From contig NZ_JABXYK010000004.1 of NCBI RefSeq assembly GCF_013378445.1, positions 1-64,000 on the forward strand: DNA of 64,000 nucleotides, in the 5' to 3' direction. The DNA is from Mycoplana rhizolycopersici (lineage in GTDB: Bacteria; Pseudomonadota; Alphaproteobacteria; Rhizobiales; Rhizobiaceae). Within the stretch, counting starts at the first letter, position 1; each line of letters begins with the position of its first letter. Under the pieces are notes generated by a model. The model was not told where the DNA came from. It saw only the letters and a program-made list of their open reading frames with translations, and did no database searches. A program made the translations under genes and the position numbers. Shown in pieces: positions 9,719 through 18,193 of the stretch.

Positions 9719-9736
9719 GTCTTTTCTCCGTTTTTT

Positions 9737-9763
9737 TGCCGGACGGTATTAACTCGTCCGGCA
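9737..9763. other. Hairpin between ureohydrolase and binding-protein genes
   Basis: Perfect 9-base arms TGCCGGACG / CGTCCGGCA with a 9-base loop. In the direction of transcription (minus) it is followed by A7, not a T-tract, so it is not a standard intrinsic terminator. It may protect an mRNA end or set relative levels of the two proteins. Confidence 0.55.
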
Positions 9764-9785
9764 CGTTCCCATTTTATATTCTATG

Positions 9786-10844
9786 TCAGGCCTTTGCCGC
9801 GACGGAAGGGCTGAAAACCATCAGGCTGAGGATTTCGAACAGAACCTGTGCGCCGGCATGGGCGGTGTTGGTCGTGGCGTCGTACTGCGGCGCCACCTCG
9901 ACGACGTCGCCGCCGACTAGGTTGATGCCCTTCAGCCCGCGGATCAGTTCCAGAACCTCGCGCGAGGTCAGGCCGCCGATTTCCGGTGTTCCGGTTCCCG
10001 GTGCGAAGCTCGGATCGAGACTGTCGATATCGAAGGAGAGGTAGGTCGGTCCGTCGCCGACGATCGCCTTCGCCTTTTCGATGATCGCCGGAATGCCCAT
10101 GCCGGAGACCTCTTCCGCATGGATCACCGTCATGCCGGATTCGTAGGAGAACTCCCACAGATACTCGGAGGAGCCGCGAATGCCGATCTGGATGGTGCGG
10201 GTCGGATCGAGCACGCCGTCGAGGACGGCGTTGCGGAATGGCCCGCCGTGGTGGAACTTGGTGCCATCGAAGGAGCCGCTGGTATCGCAATGCGCGTCGA
10301 TGTGGATCATGCCGACCGGCTGCTTCTTGCCGACTGCCTTCATGATCGGATGGGTGATCGAATGGTCGCCGCCGACGGCGAGCGGAATGACGCCGGCATC
10401 GACGATCTGGTTGAAGCGCTTTTCGATGTCCTCGTGGCTCATCTCCAGGCGGTAGCGGCTGCGGAAAGGCACGTCACCGATGTCGGCCACGCGCAGGTCC
10501 TGCACCGGAGCACAATCAAGCACATGGTTGTAGGGGCCGATGCGCTCGATGGTGCGCATGGCGCGCGGGCCGAAGCGGGAGCCCGGTCGGTTGGTGACGC
10601 CGAGATCCATCGGGACGCCGGTGATCGCGACCTGCAGATCGCCGAAATCCGGCTTTTCTGCATCAACCGGGAGATAGGGCGCACTCAGGAAAGTCGGTAC
10701 GCCTGCAAAAGGCGCAAGCCGCGTGCCGCTCTTGGAGAAGATCTTGTCGGCGACCTTGCGGAAGGCCGGATCGAAGATGTCACCGCCGTGACCGTCCCCG
10801 AATTTCTCCCGCAGTGCCTGAAGCTTGCCCTCGTCGAACGCCAT
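9786..10844 (-). CDS. Ureohydrolase (agmatinase / guanidino-acid hydrolase family)
   Basis: Binuclear manganese enzyme that releases urea from a guanidino substrate. The start at 10844 (MAFDEGKLQALREKFGDG) gives 352 residues; an upstream in-frame extension of 67 residues is unlike the family. Metal motifs are GGDHS (about residue 175), DAHCDTS and SFDIDSLDPSFAPGTGTPE, complete for agmatinase, guanidinobutyrase and guanidinopropionase. Those cannot be separated by eye. Being first in an operon with a polyamine-type importer, it probably handles an imported guanidino compound. The divergent LysR gene is the likely regulator. Confidence 0.9.
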   Translation of the reverse strand: MAFDEGKLQALREKFGDGHGGDIFDPAFRKVADKIFSKSGTRLAPFAGVPTFLSAPYLPVDAEKPDFGDLQVAITGVPMDLGVTNRPGSRFGPRAMRTIERIGPYNHVLDCAPVQDLRVADIGDVPFRSRYRLEMSHEDIEKRFNQIVDAGVIPLAVGGDHSITHPIMKAVGKKQPVGMIHIDAHCDTSGSFDGTKFHHGGPFRNAVLDGVLDPTRTIQIGIRGSSEYLWEFSYESGMTVIHAEEVSGMGIPAIIEKAKAIVGDGPTYLSFDIDSLDPSFAPGTGTPEIGGLTSREVLELIRGLKGINLVGGDVVEVAPQYDATTNTAHAGAQVLFEILSLMVFSPSVAAKA

Positions 10845-11026
10845 GTCTTGCCTCGCTCTCGTTAGTTCGTGGGGCGCACGGGGGCTGGGCTGTTTTGCCG
10901 TTTCTTCGTTCCCCCGGGCTTTTGCCCTTGTTTTCGTCATTACGTAACAAATCGATTGGAAAAGCAATTGACGATGTTGTAGCATTTTACGTGAGAAAAA
11001 TTCACATTTGAACACAACAGGACGTG
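10845..11026. promoter_or_regulatory. Divergent control region between ureohydrolase operon and lysR
   Basis: About 180 bases shared by two divergent starts. It holds an AT-rich block with TTACGTAA (about 10940-10947) and GTGAGAAAAATTCAC, a 4-base-arm inverted repeat (about 10991-11005) just before the LysR gene. These are plausible LysR sites by position only. Confidence 0.4.
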
Positions 11027-12046
11027 ATGTCGAACCGCCTGCCACCCCTCAATCCCCTGCGTGCCTTCGAGGCCGCTGCGCGGCGTGGTTCGGTGTCAGC
11101 GGCGGCGCGCGAGCTCAACGTCACCCATGGCGCAATCAGCCATCAGATCCGCACGCTCGAGGTTTCGCTGGACGCGGTCCTGTTCGACCGCAGCGGCAAG
11201 CGGCTGAAACTGACCTCGCAGGGCGCGCTGCTTCTGCCCGCGGTGAGCGAGGCGTTCGGCGGGATTGCGGCTGCCACCGCCTTGATGAAACGGCCGGCGA
11301 CAAGCGGATCCCTGACCATCACCTGCGTGCCAGCCCTGCTTTCGTTCTGGATCATCCCCCGGCTCGACCGTTTCATCGACCAATATCCGGAAGTGAAGCT
11401 CAGCCTCGTGGCCTCCAATGATCAGGCGCAGCTATATTCGCGCGACGTCGACGTCTCTATCCTCTATGGCGACGGCAACTGGCCCGATTGCTGGACACGG
11501 CTCTGGAGCAACCTGCGGCTCTTTCCCGTTGCAAGCCCGACCCTGCTCAACAGCCGGCCGCTCCGGTCCGTCCGTGATCTCTCCGATCATACCTTGCTGC
11601 ATGGCGATCAGGACGGGCGCGAATGGAATACCTGGTTTGCCGCAGCCGACGCCGCGGATCTGACCCGAAGCCGGCAGCTCTACATGAGTGACGCGCGGCT
11701 TTCGACAGAGGCAGCATTGCACGGGCAAGGGATCGCGCTTGGCGATAGCATCACGGCGGCGAGCCTGATCACGCGTGGCGAACTCGTGGTGCCCTTCGAT
11801 CTGTCGGTGCCCGCAAACGATGCGTTCTACGTCGCCTGCCGGCAGGAGGTGCGCGCCGCACCGATCGTCAGGGTCTTCATCGACTGGCTCTTTGCCACGC
11901 TGGAGGATGACAGCCTGCCCGAGCCCCAGACTTCGGCGCGCATGCTGCTGCGCGGTCGCGCACCGCGCGCCGACGACAATTTTCAACCTGTTTCCGCCCC
12001 GCGCGGCCGCACCGTCACAACCCAGAAACGCAAAGCCCGCGCCTGA
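11027..12046 (+). CDS. LysR-family transcriptional regulator (GcvA-like)
   Basis: DNA-binding regulator with an N-terminal winged helix (PLNPLRAFEAAARRGSVSAA, AARELNVTHGAISHQIRTLE) and a C-terminal effector domain. The start is taken as ATG 11027 after AGGA; a GTG at 11024 is in frame directly before it. About 339 residues, slightly longer than the usual 300 because of a basic tail (RTVTTQKRKARA). It is divergent from the ureohydrolase operon and 24 bases upstream of an aminotransferase, so it may control both. Confidence 0.9.
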   Translation: MSNRLPPLNPLRAFEAAARRGSVSAAARELNVTHGAISHQIRTLEVSLDAVLFDRSGKRLKLTSQGALLLPAVSEAFGGIAAATALMKRPATSGSLTITCVPALLSFWIIPRLDRFIDQYPEVKLSLVASNDQAQLYSRDVDVSILYGDGNWPDCWTRLWSNLRLFPVASPTLLNSRPLRSVRDLSDHTLLHGDQDGREWNTWFAAADAADLTRSRQLYMSDARLSTEAALHGQGIALGDSITAASLITRGELVVPFDLSVPANDAFYVACRQEVRAAPIVRVFIDWLFATLEDDSLPEPQTSARMLLRGRAPRADDNFQPVSAPRGRTVTTQKRKARA

Positions 12047-12070
12047 AGCGCACGCTCCGGAAGAACCGTC

Positions 12071-13246
12071 ATGCCGAAATTCAATCCCGCCGTGGAAACG
12101 CTCGCAGCGCCGCCGATCCCAACCGTATTTGCCTGGGGTCGATCCTATGACGGCCGCAGCGGTCCCCTCATCGATCTGTCGCAGGCGGTGCCGGGCTATC
12201 CTGCGCATCCGCAGATGCTGCGCCTGCTTGGCGAATACGCCGCCTCGGCTTCATGGACGGGGTATGGTCCCATCGAGGGCGAGGATCGCTTGCGACAGAC
12301 CTATGGCGCGCATGTCGCGTCGGTCTATGGCGCTCCGCTTGCCGCTGAGAACATTCATATCACCTCGGGGTGCAACCAGGCGTTCGTCTGTGCCGCGATG
12401 GCGGTCGCCGGCGCCGGCGACACCGTGCTGATGACGGATCCCTACTACTTCAACCAAGAGACCACACTTGCCATGCTCGGCGTGAAGGTGCGGCTGGCAC
12501 CTTGCGATCCGGGCGATGGGTTCCTGCCAGATATTGCAGCATTGGAGGCTGCGATCACGCCCGACGTGCGCGCGCTCGCGCTGGTCTCTCCCAACAATCC
12601 GACCGGTGCAGTCTATCCGCCGGAGCTGTTGTCGTCCGTGTTCGAACTCTGCCGTTCGCAAGGGATCTGGCTGATCCTCGACGAGACCTATCGCGACTTC
12701 CTGCCGCAAGCCGGGATGCGTCCGCATGCGCTGTTCCAGAAGCCCGGCTGGGAAGCGACGTTGATCGGCCTCTACAGCTTCTCGAAGTCGTTCTGCATAC
12801 CGGGCCACCGTCTTGGTGCGATCACCGCCGGGCCGGCGGTCGTCGAGCAGGTGGCCAAGATCATGGACAACATTCAGATCTGCCCGCCGCGCGCAGCCCA
12901 GATCGCCGTCGCCGATGCCTTGCCACTGCTTGGCGACTGGCGCGAGGAGAACCGGCAGGAAATCGCCCGGCGCGCGCAGGCGCTGCGGGAGACGATGGAT
13001 GGCCTGAACGGCTGGACGGTCGGCGCGCTCGGGGCCTATTTCGCCTTCATCCGGCATCCCTTTGCCGAACGCTCCTCGGCGGAAGTGTCCGAACGGCTGG
13101 CAAGGGAAGCGGGCGTTCTCTGCCTGCCGGGAAGCTATTTCGGTCCGGGTCAGGAGGGGTATCTACGCTTCGCCTTCGCAAACGCAAATGCGACGACGAT
13201 CCGGTTGCTGCGCGACCGGCTGCAGGGCTTCACCGGTGCGGCATGA
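12071..13246 (+). CDS. PLP-dependent aminotransferase, class I/II
   Basis: Fold-type I aminotransferase, 391 residues. The PLP lysine is in YSFSKSFCIPGHRLG (about residue 240). NNPTGAVYP, LDETYRDF and a C-terminal Arg region complete the fold. It follows the LysR gene closely in the same direction, suggesting co-transcription. If the neighbouring operon yields an amino acid such as 4-aminobutyrate, this enzyme could remove the amino group, but its subgroup (aspartate/aromatic-type) does not prove that. Confidence 0.88.
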   Translation: MPKFNPAVETLAAPPIPTVFAWGRSYDGRSGPLIDLSQAVPGYPAHPQMLRLLGEYAASASWTGYGPIEGEDRLRQTYGAHVASVYGAPLAAENIHITSGCNQAFVCAAMAVAGAGDTVLMTDPYYFNQETTLAMLGVKVRLAPCDPGDGFLPDIAALEAAITPDVRALALVSPNNPTGAVYPPELLSSVFELCRSQGIWLILDETYRDFLPQAGMRPHALFQKPGWEATLIGLYSFSKSFCIPGHRLGAITAGPAVVEQVAKIMDNIQICPPRAAQIAVADALPLLGDWREENRQEIARRAQALRETMDGLNGWTVGALGAYFAFIRHPFAERSSAEVSERLAREAGVLCLPGSYFGPGQEGYLRFAFANANATTIRLLRDRLQGFTGAA

Positions 13247-13313
13247 GTGCGCTACACCGCTGAACATGTGAAGTTAATCGTATTATCCCCAAGCGTATGC
13301 CTGCTACTCCCAG

Positions 13314-13321
13314 TATGCATA
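13314..13321. promoter_or_regulatory. Possible MarR operator
   Basis: Self-complementary TATGCATA located 59 bases before the MarR start, with a second GTATGC about 20 bases upstream. Offered only as a candidate autoregulatory site. A separate CCTCGCC/GGCGAGG inverted repeat lies between it and the start codon. Confidence 0.3.
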
Positions 13322-13379
13322 TTGCCAAAAGGGGCATTTGGGTGGAGCCTCGCCTAGGCAACGGCGAGGGAGACGCCAG

Positions 13380-13838
13380 ATGAGTGCGACTGTGGTGATC
13401 GATGACAGGAGTGGTCTCGATATTTCATTGATCGATCGCAGCGTGCTGTTCCAGATCAGGCGTTCTCAGACACTGCTCGGTCGACGTTTTCAGTCGCGTT
13501 TCTCGGATTTCGGCATCACGCCCGGCGAATATGGCGTGCTGTTGCTCATCGCATCGAACCCTGGGCGCAAGCAGACCCAGATCGCTGACGCGTTGGGAAT
13601 GCAACGTGCCAATTTCGTGCCGCTGATCAATTCACTGGAAGCCAGGCACCTGATGGAGCGGCGCGCCTCCGCACAGGACAAGCGCTCCAATGCGCTGTAC
13701 CTGACGGCCGCGGGTGATGCCTTCGTCAAGGAGATTTGCGCAGCCGAGGCGACCTTCGAGGCCGAATGCACCGCCCGGCTCGGCGGCGCAAAGGCACGTG
13801 AGGCCTTCATGTTGCTGCTCGCCCGGCTCTCCGTCTGA
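13380..13838 (+). CDS. MarR-family transcriptional regulator
   Basis: Winged-helix regulator of 152 residues. The start at 13380 (MSATVVIDDRSGLDIS) is preferred over an in-frame start at 13338 because a GAGGGA site precedes it. Recognisable parts are FGITPGEYGVLLLIASNPGR, QTQIADALGMQRANFVPLIN (recognition helix) and the wing RRASAQDKRSNALYLTAAG. It stands alone between an aminotransferase and the replication genes; its target is unknown. Confidence 0.9.
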   Translation: MSATVVIDDRSGLDISLIDRSVLFQIRRSQTLLGRRFQSRFSDFGITPGEYGVLLLIASNPGRKQTQIADALGMQRANFVPLINSLEARHLMERRASAQDKRSNALYLTAAGDAFVKEICAAEATFEAECTARLGGAKAREAFMLLLARLSV

Positions 13839-14131
13839 CGCCCGTACGCTGCCGACGTTGGCATAAGTATCGGAAAAGCTTTTGCTTCCGAGCCGTTCTC
13901 TAGCGCTCGTTAACCAAAAACGCCTTGACGGGAATCGGGAATCGCCGCACCGTCCCTAACGGAAAGATGCGATCTATCCGGTTTTTGCCGTTACCTTGCG
14001 GCTTCACTGTTAGATTGGAGATGTGACGTTAGCGCGAAGCGAGGCAACACCCGCGCGTGTTTCGTCCTGCTGCCTTCGTATTCCGGGGATTTCGGCGCGG
14101 AGGCGGCATTTCGTGGATTGGAAGGGCGAGA

Positions 14132-15376
14132 ATGGCGATGGCGCCGAATTTGAGCGGGAATGCGGAACCGGCCGCCGACGAGGCGATCGCGACGGATGCG
14201 CGCATTCTGTCGGCGCAGTTGCAGGCGATGCGCGAGCGGTTCTTTCCTCCCACCGCCAAGAAGGTGCTGCGAAGCTTTACCTCCGGGGAGGCTGCAAGGC
14301 TCATCGGCGTGTCGGATGGATACCTTCGCCAGCTGTCGCTCGCCGGCGAGGGACCGCAGCCGGAAACCGGCCCCGGCGGGCGTCGTTTCTACTCCCTGTC
14401 CGATATCAATGCTCTGCGGGCGCATCTGGCCGACCAGGCCATCGCCAAGGGCAATGCCGCAAAGGCCCGTGGTTACCGCAAGTGGCGCGACGCCGGTCGC
14501 GGTGAGCATCTGCAGGTGATTGCGACCACCAACTTCAAGGGCGGTTCGGGCAAGACGACGTCTGCCGCCCATCTGGCGCAGTATCTCGCTCTGGCCGGCT
14601 ACCGGGTACTGGCCATCGACCTCGACCCGCAGGCCTCTCTGTCGGCGCTCTTCGGCTACCAGCCCGAGCTTGATCTCGACGGCAACGATACGCTCTACGG
14701 CGCCATTCGATACGATGATGAAGCGCGTCCGCTGAAAGACATCATCCGCAAGACCTATTTCGACGGTCTCGACCTGGTGCCGGGCAATCTCGAATTGCAG
14801 GAGTTCGAGCATGTCACGCCACGGGCGTTGGCAAACCGCCAGGCGAATGCTCCGGGGCAGCCGCTGTTCTTCGCACGCGTACACGCAGCACTGCGCACCG
14901 TCGAGCAGGACTACGACGTGGTGGTGCTCGACTGCCCGCCGCAGCTCGGCTATCTGACGCTTTCTGCCCTATGCGCATCGACGTCGGTCATCGTGACGGT
15001 GCACCCGCAGATGCTCGACGTCGCTTCGATGAGCCAGTTCCTGTTCATGACCTCTGACCTGCTCGCGGTCGTGCGCGAGGCGGGCGGACGTCTGAACTTC
15101 GATTTCCTGCGCTATCTTGTCACCCGCTTCGAGCCCAACGATGGTCCGCAGGCACAGATCGTCGGCCTGATGCGCTCGCTCTTCGGCGACAGGGTGCTGA
15201 CGGCACCGATGGTGAAATCCACCGCGATCTCCGATGCCGGCCTGACCAAGGAGACGCTGTACGAAGTGGGCCGGGAAAACTTTACCCGTGCCACCTATGA
15301 CCGGGCGATGGAAAGCATGAACGCCGTCAATGCCGAGATCGAGGCCCTGATGTTGCAGGCCTGGGGACGGCAGTGA
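14132..15376 (+). CDS. repA: Plasmid partitioning protein RepA (ParA-type ATPase)
   Basis: ParA-type ATPase of repABC replicons, acting in segregation and as co-repressor of the rep operon. Start 14132 gives 414 residues with a GGAAGGG ribosome site; a start at 14057 would add an Arg/Gly-rich stretch unlike the family. The N-terminal DNA-binding part (SGEAARLIGVSDGYLRQLS) precedes the deviant Walker A (NFKGGSGKTTSAAH, about residue 132), followed by DLDPQASLSALFG and VVLDCPPQLGYLT. In normal repABC operons repB follows directly; here the next 415 bases contain no repB. Confidence 0.95.
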   Translation: MAMAPNLSGNAEPAADEAIATDARILSAQLQAMRERFFPPTAKKVLRSFTSGEAARLIGVSDGYLRQLSLAGEGPQPETGPGGRRFYSLSDINALRAHLADQAIAKGNAAKARGYRKWRDAGRGEHLQVIATTNFKGGSGKTTSAAHLAQYLALAGYRVLAIDLDPQASLSALFGYQPELDLDGNDTLYGAIRYDDEARPLKDIIRKTYFDGLDLVPGNLELQEFEHVTPRALANRQANAPGQPLFFARVHAALRTVEQDYDVVVLDCPPQLGYLTLSALCASTSVIVTVHPQMLDVASMSQFLFMTSDLLAVVREAGGRLNFDFLRYLVTRFEPNDGPQAQIVGLMRSLFGDRVLTAPMVKSTAISDAGLTKETLYEVGRENFTRATYDRAMESMNAVNAEIEALMLQAWGRQ

Positions 15377-15527
15377 TGGTGCGCTGATCCGGAGCCTGAT
15401 CGCTCGGGCGCCCGTTCAAGCAATGCACAGCCTCATTCCTGACGGACATGAGGCGCTCGCAAGCCTACCCGCCCGGTCAACGCACCGGCGGATATACTGA
15501 AACCGAAACGGAAGGTATCGAAGCAAG
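15377..15527 (+). other. Gap where repB would be expected
   Basis: About 150 bases after the repA stop contain no reading frame longer than a few dozen codons and no parS-like GTTNNCNGCNGNNAAC palindrome. Together with the following ctRNA/leader region (15528-15791) this is the whole repA-repC interval. A RepB protein of about 330 residues cannot be encoded here. Confidence 0.85.
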
Positions 15528-15578
15528 AAAAAAGGCCTCCAAAACGTCGCCATTCCGGAAGCCCTCTTCTATGTAGCA
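15528..15578 (-). ncRNA. Antisense counter-transcribed RNA (incA/ctRNA) of the rep unit
   Basis: Short antisense RNA controlling repC, read on the minus strand. A TTGACT -35 box and TTCTCT -10 box with 17-base spacing lie upstream. The transcript would start near 15577 and be about 50 bases, matching known repABC ctRNAs. It ends in a terminator with stem GGCTTCC / GGAGGCC and six T residues. Pairing with the repC leader is the known way such RNAs limit RepC synthesis and set incompatibility. Confidence 0.82.
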
Positions 15579-15583
15579 ATGAG

Positions 15584-15612
15584 AGAGAATCACTTCCGAC
15601 AGCCAAAGTCAA
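15584..15612 (-). promoter_or_regulatory. ctRNA promoter
   Basis: On the minus strand, TTGACT (15607-15612) and TTCTCT (15584-15589) are 17 bases apart. The predicted start is 6-8 bases downstream, which gives an RNA of the expected size ending at the T-tract. Confidence 0.7.
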
Positions 15613-15791
15613 GCGCCTGCACGGTTTTACCCGTTTGCGGGTTGTGGATCATATTGCCTGATCTCCTGAAAGAATGAGCAAAAAAGCTTAGACATTTCAA
15701 GGGATTGATACTGTCTGCGGTTCCACCGAACACGCGGATGCTTTGGTGCGACGTCAGGTCCGGCCTCTTGCCTCCTTGGAGAGGGACGATC

Positions 15792-16994
15792 ATGACGGAG
15801 AGACTGGCAACGACGCCATTTGGCGGCGGACGGATGTCTGCGCATATTTTTGCGATGCAGAAGCGGGTTTCCGATACCCAGGCAAAGCTTGCCTCGGATA
15901 CCGGGGGCAACGAGACCGGTACGGCCGAGAAATGGCAGCTTTTGCGGGCGCTGACCGAGGCGCGCAGCGCGTTTGGTCTTTCCGACCGTACGATCGCCGT
16001 TCTGGAGGCGCTTCTGACCTTCCATCCCGACAAGATGCTCGACGGCCGCGCGCCGATCGTCGTCTTCCCCTCGAACGCGGAACTTTCGGTGCGCTCCCGC
16101 GGCATGGCGCCGGCCACACTCCGTCGCCATCTGGCGCTGTTGCAGCAGGCGGGCATGCTGCTGCGTCGCGATAGCCCCAACGGCAAGCGCTATTGCCGAA
16201 GAGACGAGCGCGGCGTCATAGACGAGGCGTTCGGTTTCGATCTGGCGCCGCTGGCGTTGATGGCGACGGAGATCCACGAAAGGGCGGAGCAGGCGCGTGC
16301 CGAAGCCAGGAGGCTCCAAACGCTGCGCGCGGAAGTGACCATCCATCTGCGCGACGTCGCCAAGATCATCGAAGCCGCCATGACGGAGGGGCGCAAGGGG
16401 GCTTGGGCGGAGCATCAATTGGAACTCGCAACTCTCTCCGGAAGGCTGGGACGAGCGACCGCCGCAGAGACTCTGATCGAGCGCAAAAGCGCGCTGTTGG
16501 TGCTACGCCGGCGGGTGGAGGAGGAATTCCTAAATTCGCTTACAAATGAAGAAATGAGCGCCAATGACGTTCAATACGAGCGGCATATTCAGAATTCAAA
16601 TACAGACCCCACATTTGAAATAAACGGCCATGACACAAAACATGTGGAGCCGCAGGCGGAAAAAGCTGCACCGGAGCGCAAGGGGATAACGATCAGCCTG
16701 AAAAGGGTTCTGGCGGCATGCCCTGAAATCAAGGCCTATGCGAAGGATGATATCTCCACCTGGGCGGATTTGACCCGGACGGCGGCGCTGGTCCGCTCGA
16801 TGCTTGGCATTTCGCCGGACGCCTATGAGAAGGCCCGCGCTGCGCTGGGCGAAAGTTCAGCTGCGGTGGTGATTGCTGCAATCCTCCAACGGTCGGACCA
16901 GATCCGCTCACCGGGCGGCTATCTGCGGGAACTGACGCGCCGGGCGGAGGCTGGGCAATTCTCGATCATGCCGATGATCAAGGCGCTGGAGTGA
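15792..16994 (+). CDS. repC: Replication initiator RepC
   Basis: Replication initiator of repABC-family plasmids. Start 15792 (MTERLATTPFGGGRMSAH, with GGAGAGGGA upstream) gives 400 residues, normal for RepC. The N-terminal winged-helix part includes FGLSDRTIAVLEALLTFHP and the family phrase VVFPSNAELSVRSRGMAPAT. The C-terminal part (about 300-400) has the usual GGYLRELTRRAEAGQFS. A centrally placed AT-rich coding stretch marks the probable origin. The long leader overlaps the antisense RNA gene, so expression is probably set by the ctRNA. Confidence 0.95.
   Translation: MTERLATTPFGGGRMSAHIFAMQKRVSDTQAKLASDTGGNETGTAEKWQLLRALTEARSAFGLSDRTIAVLEALLTFHPDKMLDGRAPIVVFPSNAELSVRSRGMAPATLRRHLALLQQAGMLLRRDSPNGKRYCRRDERGVIDEAFGFDLAPLALMATEIHERAEQARAEARRLQTLRAEVTIHLRDVAKIIEAAMTEGRKGAWAEHQLELATLSGRLGRATAAETLIERKSALLVLRRRVEEEFLNSLTNEEMSANDVQYERHIQNSNTDPTFEINGHDTKHVEPQAEKAAPERKGITISLKRVLAACPEIKAYAKDDISTWADLTRTAALVRSMLGISPDAYEKARAALGESSAAVVIAAILQRSDQIRSPGGYLRELTRRAEAGQFSIMPMIKALE
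16525..16645 (+). other. Candidate origin of replication (oriV) inside repC
   Basis: About 120 bases of markedly AT-rich sequence within otherwise GC-rich repC (stretches such as TTCCTAAATTCGCTTACAAA and CACATTTGAAATAAAC). In characterised repABC plasmids the origin is an AT-rich region in the middle of repC. The assignment rests on that analogy and local composition. Confidence 0.65.
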
Positions 16995-17020
16995 TCGATG
17001 TGACGGAGGGCGCGGACAGA

Positions 17021-18193
17021 CTATCCGCTCTGCAGTACGGGCCATTCGCGCACGATCTTCCCGCATTCGAGGACCTGCAGCGGACCGAAGTGTTGCAAGA
17101 CGGCTTCGGACTGGGTGGGACGGAAGAAGACGAAATCGTCTGGTGCAAGCGGACAGCCGGCGGGCATGGCGAGCAATTGCTGGTTGGAGGAATCGCCCCA
17201 GAGCGAATTGCGCCTGAGTCCTTGCGGAAAGACCGGTTCAGCCATGAAGCGACCGCCGTAGATAAAACAGCCCCTGCGGGGAAACTGCCCGAGCACCTGC
17301 ATGACCGCTGTCATGAAGGACGGGCCCGGCAGGCGCGTATCCTGAACCTTCAGGACCGGGGTGGCGAGAAAGAGGGCTGGCTTCAGTCCGGCAAGGGCAG
17401 GATTGTCGAAGTCGACGGGTTTCAGCAGGGCCGATCCGATCGAGACGTCGTTGATCAGACTGTCCCCGGCATAGGCAAGGGCTGTCTGGCTTCCACCGGA
17501 ATTGAGGATCTTGCGCTGTTCGGGCGAGAGGCACGCGACGAAACCCATATAGCGCTTCCGAGCGGAAGCCAGGGCAACCTCAGGTCCCCCGAAAAGAGCA
17601 GGGATCGCCGGCGCATGGGCCTCGTAACCCATCAGCCCCTCGCATCGAAGAAGCCCCTCCCCTCCGGCAAGAAGGGTGAGGGCGTGCGCCAGGGCATCTG
17701 GCGTATCGAAGCCGCCGCGCTGCATGCCGATGTTGATTTCGAAGGCGATGCGCAGCGGTCGGCCGAGCGAGCGAGCCAGGGATGCGTACTGGGCAAGGCG
17801 CTCGGGCGTATCGAGCAACCAGGTGACGCGATCGCAAAAGGCCTGTTGCCGCGACCCGTCCGCTTTTGCGAAGGCGGACGCAACCGCTGCGGCAGGCATC
17901 GGCTTGCCAAACAGGACGTGTGCGTCGGCGAACGCCTCCAGGACAGCCGCCGTGATCGGCAGGTGGAACGTCATGATCCGGTTGGTGCCGAGCCTCTGCA
18001 TCACATGGGAGAGAAGTGGCAGCGACGGCAGCGATTTGTCGACGATGCGAAGAGCCGGACCGTTCGTTATCGTCTTTTCTACGAGGGCCAGGTTGTCGTT
18101 CAGGCATTCAAGATCGACCACGAGCGCCGGCCGATGGATGCCGGCTTCCTCGAGCGCGGCGGATATCATGCCGAAATAGGCCACGTCCTTCAT
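17021..18193 (-). CDS. Alanine racemase-fold / D-threonine aldolase-like (DSD1-type) protein
   Basis: PLP-dependent protein of 390 residues with the N-terminal barrel of alanine racemase: PALVVDLECLNDNLALVEKT, then IVDKSLPSLPLLSHVMQRLG, where the Lys fits the PLP lysine. The C-terminal part (about 230-390) resembles the D-serine dehydratase/D-threonine aldolase domain. Often annotated as amino acid deaminase/aldolase. It is the third gene of an operon with an MFS transporter and an FAD lactone oxidase, joined by 4-base overlaps. The substrate is unknown; a D-amino-acid or beta-hydroxy-amino-acid reaction is expected from the family. Confidence 0.8.
   Translation of the reverse strand: MKDVAYFGMISAALEEAGIHRPALVVDLECLNDNLALVEKTITNGPALRIVDKSLPSLPLLSHVMQRLGTNRIMTFHLPITAAVLEAFADAHVLFGKPMPAAAVASAFAKADGSRQQAFCDRVTWLLDTPERLAQYASLARSLGRPLRIAFEINIGMQRGGFDTPDALAHALTLLAGGEGLLRCEGLMGYEAHAPAIPALFGGPEVALASARKRYMGFVACLSPEQRKILNSGGSQTALAYAGDSLINDVSIGSALLKPVDFDNPALAGLKPALFLATPVLKVQDTRLPGPSFMTAVMQVLGQFPRRGCFIYGGRFMAEPVFPQGLRRNSLWGDSSNQQLLAMPAGCPLAPDDFVFFRPTQSEAVLQHFGPLQVLECGKIVREWPVLQSG

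Noticed and set aside
14057-14131. Longer RepA N-terminus starting at 14057
   Set aside because: The extra 25 residues are Arg/Gly-rich and unlike RepA, while ATG 14132 has GGAAGGG upstream and gives the normal family start.
15424-15501. 26-codon reading frame in the repA-repC gap as a repB remnant or minigene
   Set aside because: No similarity to RepB motifs is visible, no ribosome site was found, and such a length is expected by chance.
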